Of a stretch of DNA of 64,000 nucleotides, positions 20,994 through 31,295 are shown one piece after another. The position numbers and the translations under genes are program-made. The notes beneath the pieces are model-generated. The model ran no database searches. It was not told the origin of the DNA and saw only the letters and a program-made list of their open reading frames with translations. The stretch's first letter is position 1; every line of letters starts with the position of its first letter. Source of the stretch: Folioceros fuciformis (lineage: Eukaryota > Anthocerotophyta > Anthocerotopsida > Anthocerotales); the NCBI GenBank assembly GCA_049999805.1, contig JBNGIO010006379.1, forward strand, positions 221,718 to 285,717, in the 5' to 3' direction.

Positions 20994-23900
20994 ATGGATT
21001 CTACGAAGGATGGCTCGGCGAGCCTGCAGATGGCTGCACAGGTGGCCTCGCATCAGACGAGAATGCAGAAAATCGTGTTGAGCTGGGATTATTTAAGACT
21101 GCTTGCGATGTCAAAGGTTGGAGATCCCATGGCTTGCGCGAGCTGGATTTGAATTTCTTGTTTACCTTGGCCCAGTACTCACTGTCGGACTCTTGGCAGG
21201 TTAAGGTGAAGAAGCGTAAATTTGGGGAGACTGCAGGAATGGACGGGGAATTGGCTCTGAAACCTGTTCCTGACTCGTTCCAGGATGCTTCGGATTACAT
21301 TAACGTGTTTGAGCCTCTGCTGCTCGAGGAGTGTCGAGCTCAGATTTTAAGGGGCGACGACGACGATAGTGAGTTGTTGTCAGGTTCTGAGGTGAAGAAT
21401 GTAGGATATTGCTGCAGCAGACGCTAAGGTGGTGGTTTGTAACCTGTTTGGATTGAACAGCTAGAGCAAGGTTTCGGCAGGCTGGTCTGCTCAGTGCGGA
21501 GATGGCAAATGACTTCTACTTCGCTCGCTTTGCCATGCATGTTGATGTGACTAACGAGTTTACTGATAACGACCTTCTACTTATTACCAAGGAAAAGGTA
21601 TCCACATTAGACCCTGGTAACAAAGTCGTTATGCCAACCTTGCCAGGAGAGGGGTCTCCAGAAGTGCAAAGTGGCTGCCTCAGACGAATTCACAAAAGTT
21701 TTTTTTGTGTTTGACAGCCAACGGAAGGAGGGCCGATGATGACCACTTATGCTTTTGCAACTGTTGAGAATCGTGAGCCTCGGGCATTGAAGATCCGGAT
21801 GTTTCTGGATGAGCATGGCATCAAAGATGTTGCATTCGTCAAAAATGAGGCAGCAATGCGTCTGCGTGCTGCCTTGCAACCTCATACAGGATGGTGGATC
21901 CTCAAGGTATTTGGTATTTCAATGTTTCTCATGGCTAAGTAGTGAATGTTTCAATACGTATGACGAAGATTGCAAGCTTGTGCAGTACTGATTGTCACCC
22001 ATTTTGCAGCTCTCCAACTTTTCTACAATACTGAGGGAATACACAGCTCTCAGAGCTGTAGCTAAATTGCCCTTTCTTGATGTCATTCTCACCGGGAAGC
22101 TCCCAGGGGCGGATTCCCCCCCGCAAGCCTCAGTCCCTGGTGCTTGGAACATACCTAAACCTCTCAAACAGTACCTGGAAGCAAATCACAATGACTCACA
22201 GCTCCAGGCGATACAGGCATGCCTTGCAAACTGCCTTGTCGTCTGTAACCCAAGATTGGTCAACTTTCTATTGACTTTTTGGAGGACTTGTCAGCTTCTT
22301 ACTGATTTGTGTGTCACATGCAGGCCGGCCTAAATCGAACACCGCTTGTGCTAATACAGGTCCGTTAACTCAAAACGTTTATATTCTGAATCTCTCATCC
22401 AGCAGCGATTAGTGACGTGACCTTAGGGATGTCTTGAAGTCTGTTCTGCATTCTTAAATGGTCCTATTGTTTTCTGTCTTTTAATCCAGGGACCACCTGG
22501 TACAGGCAAGACTCAGACCATACTGGGCCTCCTTAGTGTCATATTGCATGCGACTCTTGCAAAACTTCCCAAGTATGTTCGTTTATCCATTCCATTATTC
22601 CCCATGTCATCGAGGGTCTTGCTGGGCTTAGGGAACTTACTATGTGCTATGCTAATTGTGACACTTGTTGGGGCTTGCTCTGTTGAAGTATCTTGAAAGC
22701 AGATGCATGTGCTGGTTGTGCAGATATAATGACGCATCCATGTTAGAAAGGCTGGGATTGCCGTTCGAAGAAAGGTAAGTTGAAGTATGGACCTTGAATT
22801 GTTGCTCGAACCAGATCTTGGATGGAAGGATTCCGGAATGGCTTGTGCTTGGGGACTGCACTGATGTGAATAATGGTTGTTGGTGTACAGAGTACAACAT
22901 TGGATGAAAGCCTCTCCCTGGATGTGTGCTAGAAAAAACCCTCGAGAATCTGATGAACACATGCCTTCTGATGGTGATGGTGGTTTCTTCCCAACCTCGG
23001 GAAACCCTTTTGTAATGATCAGATCTTCTACCTGTTCCTCTTGGTTGTATCCAGCAATTTTTGGCCGGTGAGTGTTGTGGAGAAGACCACGAAGTTCTGA
23101 TTTGGTGTGCCTGTTAAATGGCAGAAACCAGAACTGGTGGGAGCAAAGAGAAAGCACCGTGCACATGTATTGGTTTGTGCACCGTCTAATTCAGCTTTGG
23201 ATGAGATCGTGCTGCGCCTAGTGAATACAGGTCAGTGCCTCACACAGACTAAATGGCCATAAACAAGAAAATATGAAGACAAGTGTTTGCTCACTAATTT
23301 AGCCTCTGTACATGGCGTGCTGTCCTCAACATCTCCTTTTTTTGGGTTTTTGCTTTGGCGTATTTTTGTAGGTCTGCATGATGAAAGTGGTATGCTCTAT
23401 ACTCCTAGTGTCGTAAGGGTGGGGCTGAATGCACATCACTCTGTTCAAGCTGTGTCAATGGACAATTTGGTGAGCAATTTGCAAGGTATCCTTTGTCTTT
23501 CTGAGTTGCTCGTAGGTTTCTCGTTCATTGTCTTACCATTCCAGCATATGCTGCATTCAGGTGGCTCAGCGTTTGAGCAGCATGCAACGATCTGGTGGGT
23601 CTGGTGCAGTCCGTGCGGGTGATGAGCGTGACCGCATGCGTGCTTTGATTCTTGAGGAGACTGCAATAGTGTGTGGTTCTTGCTTGGCCCTTGTGTGCAA
23701 TTTTGCTCCTCAGTTTATGCTGCTTATGTTTACCCCTTGTAAATCATATCAACAATTGCATCTGATGCATCTGAGCAGGTCTGTTCCACGTTAAGCTTTA
23801 GTGGTGCTGCAATCTTTAGCCGGATGAAACGTGGCTTTGATGTAGTGGTGATCGATGAAGCGGCTCAAGCTGTGAGCATGCGTGTCCCACTGATGTATCT

Positions 23901-25552
23901 ATGCAACGTTTCCTTTCTGCCCATTACTGAGCGTGAAGTTGATTACTTTTGGTTGGACAGGTTGAACCATCTACTCTGGTGCCTCTCATGCATGGATGCA
24001 AGCAGGTGTTTCTTGTAAGGCTCCTTCGTCCTGTCATTTGCCATTGTGCCAAAGGTTCGAATTGTTCTTGTCTTTGATTGTTTGTGCTAAATTTGTAGGT
24101 TGGAGATCCCATTCAGCTGCCGGCCACCGTTCTATCGTCTTTGGCGGTCCAACATGGGTAGAAGTTATTCCACGGTCTAAGCTGCAATGAATAAGTTGCA
24201 CCTGCTCTCCAATTTCTTATTACGTAGTTGTTGTTCCAGCTATGAGAAAAGTCTGTTTCGGCGGCTACAAAAGGCAGGGTACCCCGTGCAGATGCTAAAA
24301 ACTCAGTATCGCATGCATCCTCAGGTGCATTCATCAGTTCTCCTACTTTCTAACCGTTCAGAAGGGTTAAGAATGGTTGTTCGTAACATGTCTGTCTATT
24401 GTATTGTTAGAACAGATCAGAGAATTCCCTTCAAGGGAGTTCTATGATGAAAAACTGGAAGATGGAGAGACTGTGCTGCAGCAAACCAAACGTCAATGGC
24501 ATGAACATCGTTGCTTTGGACCTTTTGCCTTCTTCGACGTGGCAGGAGAAGAAACTCAGCCGGCTGGCAGTGGATCGTGGGTTAATCATGAAGAGGTTGA
24601 GTTTATCCTGGTCCTCTACAGGCACTTTGTGGTAAGGTATCCAGAGCTCAAGGGAGGACCTCGTGTGGCTATCATTTCACCATATAAGCAACAGGTTAAG
24701 CTTCTCCGGGAACGCTTCAAGGAGATGGTTGGGGTGGAAACCGCTCGTCTAATCGACGTAAACACTGTGGATGGTTTCCAGGTGCTTCACGTTTTTGTTC
24801 TTGTAAAAGCGTTTGCTCACTTGTCGGATATCGTGGCGTCTCCGAGCCATGTCTGCTGCTGATACGCCCTCTTGGCTCATAACTGCTGTTCTGGGGGGAG
24901 GGGGATTTCAGGGACGAGAGAAGGATGTGGCTATATTCTCTTGTGTTCGAGCCAATGCCAGTGGAAGCATCGGTTTTGTGGCCGATTATCGAAGGATGAA
25001 TGTCGGTCTTACCCGTGCTAGAACTTCTATGCTGGTGAGTTTGTAACCTGTACGTGAAACGCAAGATATGCGTGACCCCGTCGGTATCAGGTCTCGGATT
25101 TAGTTGACTTTAGGCTGGTTGCCATTGTCTTCAGGTTGTTGGAAGTGCGAAGACGTTGGCATTTGACAAGCGGTGGAATAATTTAGTGGAAAGTGCAAAG
25201 AGGCGCAAACGATTCTTTGAGGTTTGTGTCCTTTCATTAGCTTGGATGCAACGACAACTCTCATGTTTGCTAGCGTCAGCAGATGGTGGATACGTGCTGT
25301 TGACATTCGATTATTGTCTGGGAACAGGTTCAAAAACCTTTCAATCAATTGTTCAGCGAGGAAAGTCTAGCTGCCATGAAAACCCTGGAAGAGGAGGAAG
25401 AGGGAGGTGCCGAGGGCTTAGAGTCTGAAGCTGTGGTTATTCAGGATACGAAGGTGTCCGATTTTGACAGCTTAGTCAAAGGGGTGGAAGATGCAGACGT
25501 GGAGGATGCAGGAAGCTTTGGAGACTATGATGATGAAGTCGACGACTCCTAG
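20994..25552 (+). CDS. MAA3: SEN1/senataxin-like superfamily 1 helicase (MAGATAMA 3)
   Basis: Twenty exons: 20994-21116, 21200-21391, 21481-21597, 21718-21906, 22010-22216, 22324-22359, 22490-22572, 22724-22774, 22891-23011, 23125-23230, 23372-23469, 23561-23668, 23779-23871, 23961-24014, 24099-24157, 24240-24324, 24416-24781, 24912-25034, 25135-25221, 25328-25552. They give 840 residues, close to Arabidopsis MAA3 (about 818). SEN1-type helicases unwind RNA:DNA hybrids in transcription termination and RNA processing. Motifs are Walker [10 protein letters not shown] (289), [11 protein letters not shown], Walker [11 protein letters not shown] (499-508), [41 protein letters not shown] and VGLTRART (727-734). 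The N-terminus has the family string [11 protein letters not shown]. The C-terminus is acidic (Asp/Glu-rich). The intron at 22217-22323 seems to use a GC donor. Loss of MAA3 in Arabidopsis blocks female gametophyte development. Confidence 0.92.
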
Positions 25553-26420
25553 TACACCTTCACATGGAGGCACCTGCAAGAAATGTATCACCAACTGCTC
25601 AAGTGAGATGCAACGTGCACCTCCGCTGGCACCGTAAAGGTTGATAGGTATACTCCCTTTTCAATGTTTTTGGGACTTACTGATTGCTTTGGTTGCTAGT
25701 TTTGGACTTCTCGCTGGTTGTTTGACCTTTGGATAGCGATGCAGGATTTCATCATTGGAACGCTTCTGTGCAGGTGAGAGTAATTCCTTGCTGTGGAATT
25801 GGGAAGTGTGCCCCACCGTCACATGCTTCCCTGCGCACGTGCAAGGCGTTCATTGCCTTTCGTCCTGAGTATTTAGATGAAGCGTCCGTGAAGCAGCCAG
25901 CCGGTAAGAAAGGTACAGTGAGACACTCGGCCGGTGGAACTGGTTCTTTCCAATTTGAACCGCAGGATCGACCAATACTCAAAGCAACTCCTTTCCCTGG
26001 ATTTGAACCGCAGGGTAGCTTTGTACCTGCATGTCGGTTAAGTTGAGTTGAAGGATGGTACGGGTGTTGAACTGTCCATGGAGGAATTGAAGAACGTGAA
26101 GAAGAGGAATGCAGGAACTCAATGCATTGTTTGTCTTCTAAATGTTAACCCTCTTGTCACTTGTGTTGACAATGAAAAGCGATTCCTGCTTTCCATACGT
26201 TGTGGTGTTTGGTCCATGCAAACTGTAAACCATTAGCTGTGAATGTAATGTGAACGTAAACTTTGAAGGTGCTATAGTGTCTATGTAGCTTGTTTTGAAC
26301 ATGGTTTTGAAGTAAGACCGCCGCTGCCAAGGGCATGAATGGTACTGAGATAGCCATGTGTTATATGTTTTGTCCTTCACGCACCCAACGTAGAGGACAG
26401 GAACATGGTGGGCGTCTGGG
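25553..26420. other. Downstream of MAA3, no supportable gene
   Basis: Moderate GC content and a 105-codon frame at 25729-26046 with no recognisable domain. GT- and AG-like sites are present, so an alternative MAA3 3' exon or UTR intron is possible, but nothing decides it. Confidence 0.4.
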
Positions 26421-26431
26421 ATTTACTGATG

Positions 26432-26470
26432 AACCCTAACCCTATTTTAGTTTTCTGTATATAAATAAGG
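26432..26470 (+). promoter_or_regulatory. Telo-box-like and TATA-box-like elements without an assigned gene
   Basis: AACCCTAACCCTA (about 26434-26446) is a telo-box-type element, and TATATAAATAAGGG follows at about 26457. Together they look like a plant core promoter or the U3 of an LTR. No coding region with domains follows within 1 kb, so the transcript is unknown. Confidence 0.35.
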
Positions 26471-28098
26471 GTGCCCTCGTTCTTATAGTTCAGAGCTTAG
26501 TTGTGGAGGTCTGCTTGTTAGCGGTTGTGCTCCGATTCCTTTCCGGTCAATCCTTGTGCGTATGCAGTGGAATTGGTCGTCTGCTGCGTCTCATCAGTAA
26601 GGTGATTTCGCGGCTAGCATCATCGCAGACGAAGTGTTGCTTCTGCCTTGGGGGCAGACGGCCTCTTTTGCAGATGGAGTAAGGAGTACGTTTGGCTGGT
26701 AACCTAGCTCCCGTTCGAGAGAAGTAGGGGCGGGAGCTGAAGTCAGCGGGCATGTGGTCTGGGATTTGAAGTGCTGGTGGTAGACTTGTGTCGCTAGGCG
26801 TGCCCCAGATCACGGCGGTTTCGGCTGTCTGGCCTATTTTTATGTTCTGTCACCTGATGTCTGTGTTTACCACAGTCGATGTGTGGTGCGAAAAGTGAGC
26901 TCTGTTGCCATTGATGATAACCAATCAAGCGTAAGTTGCGGTGTCGTCGAGACCTTGCTTTGTAAGGTGAACCTACTCGCTCACCACCGCTTTCTATGGC
27001 GCATACCTCTTCTGAGGCGTTTCGAGTGAAGTGCTCTGTAGTGATTCATGTTGGGTCCGAGTTAACGGGTAGGGAATGTGATGACGTATTGTCGCCCCAG
27101 TTTGGCTGCTGTCGACAGCGTTGTGGACCCGAAGTATTCGTGCCGCGTGTTTGAAATGCGTGTTTTAGGTCAAAAAGGTGTCTTTGGGAGGTGTGCCTAT
27201 TTGAGTGAGCTGTCCGCACCTGACGCAATATCTCGAGGATGATAATCCTAAGGCTAGTTTCTCAAAACATTCGCAGTGGCCGCCTGAGAGTTTTCGTCCC
27301 GCCAGGCTTGAGAACTGATGCGGTAGAACTTCCTTGGATATCTGAGAGTAGCAAATCAAAAGTAGAAGAACGAGGAGACTTCGGTTCATGATCAACTTAG
27401 GTTTTCTGTCCCAGTCTTGCTTTCATGTTGCCACTTGTCCTGATCGGAGTTTTAGACGCATCGCGCTACAAGCTGCTCCTTCCCAGACTTGTAGGTCGCG
27501 TAGAGCTAGTGAAATCATCGAGCGAGAGTAGGCGGTAAACCAGCCTGTGGTCAGTTTGCGTTTTAAGACTATCCCGGAGGACAAACTCGGTTGCAAATTC
27601 TGAGCAAACAGGGACAGACTCCGAGGAAATGGGACGACCCTCTTGATGTAAGGATTGAAATGAAGATTGTTCTCCAAACACCAAAAGAATTGCAAGTAGC
27701 AATTCAGCACATCCTGAAGTATCTATTGCACACTTCGAGCGCGAAGACAAACTCACGAAGTTACTCCTCCAAAACCGCACACAATGACTTGGGAAGCTGA
27801 CACAATTCACGGACGCTTCTCCTTCTCCTGTAATGCGAGTGATTTCAATCCTCGTTCAGTCGCCAACATAAAGCTCATCATAGAAAACTTGACACCGACG
27901 CGTAAGGCGCTTCAGGCAATCCACACTTGCGAAGCCATGGGGCTCTCGCAAGACGTGAGTAGGGAGGCCGAGTGGGACGCCGAGGCGGAAGGGAGCGGCA
28001 AATGCAGGCGAACATCCACCCTTCCTCCGGGCGTGCGTGAGCTTGAGCCGTCACAGAACCCTGCCACTGCACGGCTGTGACGCTGTGATGCGTGTCCG
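26471..28098. other. Unassigned region, no supportable gene
   Basis: Mixed composition with many frames of 60-115 codons on both strands, none with a recognised domain or a convincing exon chain. Could be a non-coding transcript or decayed transposon. Confidence 0.4.
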
Positions 28099-28575
28099 TT
28101 AGCCGGAGAGGCTGCCGATGCTGCCGTATCGCTGGCTCCGGAGCGACAGGCGCCCGAGAAGGAGCGAGGAGATAGAGCGCACCAGCCGCGACGCAATGGC
28201 CTTCTTCACGGCCCCTCGCCTGGGCCGCCGACGCTGCTGCTTGGCCGGAGTGCTCCGCTGCTGGACCTGCTGCAGGTGCGCCATGGCGGATTCTTGAAGC
28301 TTGCTCCGAGCTTGGAGGAAGTCGAGGAACAAGACGTCGACACGAGCTGATACTGAGACGTCTCCGATGCCGGAAAGAGCACTTGAAGTGGAGACTGCAG
28401 CAGCACGACTGCAACACCGGAGACAAGAGGAGACGAGAGTCGCGAATGCGAGAATGTGAGCTTTCCACAACAAGCTTGTTTGCTGTGTGTGCAGATATTC
28501 GGCAACGAAGGCAGCCATGGTTTTATGTGCCCTCCTCCTGGCCTCCAGCCCTCGTCCCTCCATCCACCCTTCCAA
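28099..28575 (-). CDS. Hypothetical 158-residue protein with basic, Ser-rich C-terminus (family member A)
   Basis: Not recognised. The first ATG gives MEGWMEGRG; a second at residue 20 (MAAFVAEYLHTQ) is an equally good start. A hydrophobic stretch LLWKAHILAFATLV near residues 35-48 could be a membrane anchor. The C-terminal 50 residues read RRRPRRGAVKKAIASRLVRS, then SISSLL, RYGSIGSLSG and stop. The same pattern recurs in the ORF at 30032-30259 on the same strand 1.5 kb away. Conservation between two neighbouring copies is the main reason to believe it is coding. Function unknown. Confidence 0.45.
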   Translation of the reverse strand: MEGWMEGRGLEARRRAHKTMAAFVAEYLHTQQTSLLWKAHILAFATLVSSCLRCCSRAAAVSTSSALSGIGDVSVSARVDVLFLDFLQARSKLQESAMAHLQQVQQRSTPAKQQRRRPRRGAVKKAIASRLVRSISSLLLGRLSLRSQRYGSIGSLSG

Positions 28576-29304
28576 GGTCGTTGTTGACGCTGTTGACTAG
28601 TCGCAGCCACGAAATGGGCACGAGGTTCTCGCTAGCCGCCAAGCGAAGTACAGGAAGCACATGGCTCAGATACATACATACTTGGGGCGTCTTGCCCTCT
28701 ACTTGAGGTACAGTATATACTATCTACCTATCCATAGTATCCGTACTGTCAAAGCTTCGCCTCCTGGACCTCTTTTTGTCTTTTAGCCGGGTTCTTTCAC
28801 ATATTAAAATGAAAATACAGTATCCACTTGTTTCCCGATACATGCACAAGTACTGCTCCCGTACATGATGCCTGTCACGTGCATGGCAAATTGGCGAGAT
28901 CGTCAAAGTTACATACTGTACTTAAAATTATGAAACATGTACCGCTACATTAGGTAGGTATTCATGAGATTCTTGCCCCACTTTGCAAGCTCGTTGAATA
29001 AACATGTGCAAAACGTTGTTGGCTGAGATAGGGACTGGAGACCTACCACGAGCTCGTAAGGCAGCCAAGTATCAGCCATCGTCGCCAACGTAGGCCACAC
29101 GGCTACATGCGCTTCACAAGCTCTCGGCATGTGGGCGGATGCGCTGGACGATGCGATCGCTGTGATAGCTGGATTCAGACCTTGACTGAGGCTGCCGTAG
29201 GGCGTGAGGCTTCCGAGGGATGGCATTCCGGCCTGGGAGGAAGGAAATTGATGGGCGCAGGCAAATGTGACTTGCTGGGGGACGAGCAGCTGGGGAAGGG
29301 GAGG

Positions 29305-29404
29305 NNNNNNNNNNNNNNNNNNNNNNNNNNNNNNNNNNNNNNNNNNNNNNNNNNNNNNNNNNNNNNNNNNNNNNNNNNNNNNNNNNNNNNNNNNNNNNNN
29401 NNNN
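29305..29404. other. Assembly gap, 100 N, with identical flanks
   Basis: CAGCTGGGGAAGGGGAGG stands immediately before the Ns and again immediately after. The two contigs probably overlap, and no sequence need be missing. Confidence 0.97.
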
Positions 29405-30031
29405 CAGCTGGGGAAGGGGAGGTAGGGGACTCGGAGAGCGATTCTCTCATACACAATGTGGGAAAACTGCGACAAGAACACGCAATTTATTGCAATTACA
29501 GAAGCCCTTGTTTGCACTCTATCTTACATTCTGAAGTGAGGTGGAGTAGCAGCGATGGTACAGAAGAGGACCTGTGCCGTGCTACCTACTCAATTCTACA
29601 AAGGCTTCAAGCCATGATACATAATCCGGCATGTATATGAGCAAGTCTTGCGAAAGCACAAGTTTGAGATATCTACCCTCGCGTGATTGATCAGGAATGA
29701 AGAAACACGGCGAACCAAGAATTCCAAAATGTTCCTCACGGCCCCACAGGGCACAGCACCTGCTTGAGGGTCACAGCAGGCCTGGAGCGCATGGTGGGAA
29801 GAGGATGCATTTGGTCCACGAAATGTTCGCCTGGTGTAGGAGCGCCATCGAGTTCAATCCGACGCAACCAAAGGCCAGCGCAGGCAGTGCAGACGTCAGC
29901 CTTCACACATCCATCCAATGTCGTCCGTGGTTCGTGCAGCCGGGCGCGGCTGAAGAAGTTTAGGGAGTTTCCAAGATCCGAACTCGCCAACTCTTACGAG
30001 AATTGGCGCCTCGCCAATTCTCCCTCTTCCC

Positions 30032-30259
30032 TCAGCCAGAGAGGCTGGAAATGCTGGAGAGGCTGTTGCAGCTCCCCCCGACGCTGCCCGCGTATCTGAA
30101 GCTCCTGTTCGAGATCCCCCCGATGAGGGACGAGACGGAATGCAGCAGTTTGCAGGCGATGGCGGCCTTGACAGCCCCCCGCCTGCGCCGGCGCCGCTTG
30201 CCCGCGGCCGACATGGCCAGCGTCCCGGGCCTCGGCGCGCTCACATCCATCTGCGCCAT
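30032..30259 (-). CDS. Hypothetical 75-residue protein, paralogue of 28099-28575 (family member B)
   Basis: From ATG at 30259 the frame reads MAQMDVSAPRPG and then KRRRRRRGAVKAAIACKLLH, SVSSLIGG, RYAGSVGG and SSISSLSG before the stop. It matches the C-terminal half of the 158-residue ORF (RRGAVK.AIA..L..S.SSL, RY.GS, SSLSG). The same frame stays open upstream to about 30470 without an ATG. That part includes CAFLFALFWCGG, comparable to the hydrophobic stretch of member A, so an upstream exon carrying the true start is likely missing from this model. Function unknown. Confidence 0.45.
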   Translation of the reverse strand: MAQMDVSAPRPGTLAMSAAGKRRRRRRGAVKAAIACKLLHSVSSLIGGISNRSFRYAGSVGGSCNSLSSISSLSG

Positions 30260-30520
30260 CGAGTTGCTAGTTTGATCTTGCGGGCTCGCTGTTGCTGTTC
30301 CAGTTGCAGTTGTTCCGGAGGAGGACCCTGCAGAGTAGAATGCAGACTTGAGGCTTCGGCCGCCACACCAGAAGAGAGCAAAGAGGAAAGCGCAATTTTC
30401 AAAATGCCCGACAGGAGCTTTTAACCGACAGAGGAGCAGGCAGGGGGCACAGATATGCTCAGGGAATCAAGTTTGCCGCAGGGAGGCCAGCGGAGGAAGC
30501 AGGGGAGGAAGGCGCCGAAG

Positions 30521-31015
30521 CTAGGGCCACAGCGACTGCGGGAAGACGTCAAGGCTAACTTGGACCGGCCCAAATATCACGCGGCACAAGGGATGGACAG
30601 CACGCTGGTCCGTTTTAGGGTTGAGACTTGCGTGATCTTCAGGACAAAGACGCCGTAGCGTGCGGCACAAGGAGGAGGATATTCTAGGAGATGCTCTCTG
30701 GCATCTCCCAATTCTCTGCGCTGTGACTGGCCGCTGGCTGCTAGCCGCTGGCTGCTGCTCCCTGTACCGTGGGATAAAAACAACGTGTCCAAAAGTTGGT
30801 GTCCATCCCCTGGCCGCTGCTTCCTCCAGCCCCCTGAGGCTCTCCACTGGAAGCTGAACAGTGGCCCAACGGACACGGACGGGGCGCCCATTGATTAGAG
30901 GCCTCCTGGCCTCCTGGCAAGGCTGGCCTCGGTCATTGAGGGCCGCTGCTATCAGAGAACCTGAGTAGGCTGCAAGAAAGACAGTAGTCAATACGCGCGG
31001 CCACGTCTGCAACAT
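30521..31015 (-). CDS. Hypothetical 164-residue protein with possible signal peptide
   Basis: Not recognised. The N-terminus MLQTWPRVLTTVFLAAYSGS continues LIAAAL and has the basic-hydrophobic-small-residue layout of a signal peptide. The rest is Arg/Pro-rich without a known domain. A GT at TACTCAG-GTTCT near 30963 could also be a donor, making this only the first exon of something else. It could equally be a chance frame in GC-rich DNA. Confidence 0.25.
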   Translation of the reverse strand: MLQTWPRVLTTVFLAAYSGSLIAAALNDRGQPCQEARRPLINGRPVRVRWATVQLPVESLRGLEEAAARGWTPTFGHVVFIPRYREQQPAASSQRPVTAQRIGRCQRASPRISSSLCRTLRRLCPEDHASLNPKTDQRAVHPLCRVIFGPVQVSLDVFPQSLWP

Positions 31016-31151
31016 CGCTTACAGATGAAGACTTCCCTGTTGACGGATGATCCTCAACACTGCGGACCTTTGAACTACTCTATCCAAAGCAGGCAGACTC
31101 GCAGGTAAAAGATTAAATTGAAGGGTACAGTGCAACTAAGTCGCATGACTG

Positions 31152-31223
31152 AGGAGGCAACCAGGGTTGAACTGGTGACCTATCGGACTGCAGCCGATTG
31201 CTCTACCACTGAGCTATACCTCC
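31152..31223 (-). tRNA. trnC-GCA: tRNA-Cys (GCA)
   Basis: On the minus strand, GGAGGTA pairs with TGCCTCC (one G-T pair) as the acceptor stem. GCTC/GAGC forms the D stem with loop AGTGGTA. ATCGG/CCGAT closes the anticodon loop CTGCAGT, with GCA in positions 34-36. ACCAG/CTGGT closes the T loop TTCAACC. Length is 72 nt and the discriminator base is U, as expected for cysteine tRNAs. No intron and no encoded CCA. A run of four T lies about 41 nt downstream on the minus strand (aaaa at 31107-31110) and could end Pol III transcription. It lies 72 bp past the DUR3 stop codon on the same strand. Confidence 0.95.
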
Positions 31224-31295
31224 CTATAGCCATGTTTCACATTAGCTTATATTTATATCAATTTAAATAAAAGAACATTTCAAATGTGAATAAAG

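Noticed and set aside
25729-26046. Extra exon or small gene after MAA3
   Set aside because: MAA3 already ends with the expected acidic tail and length; the frame matches no family I know.
27466-27810. 114-codon minus-strand frame
   Set aside because: No recognisable domain and several competing frames; composition does not stand out.
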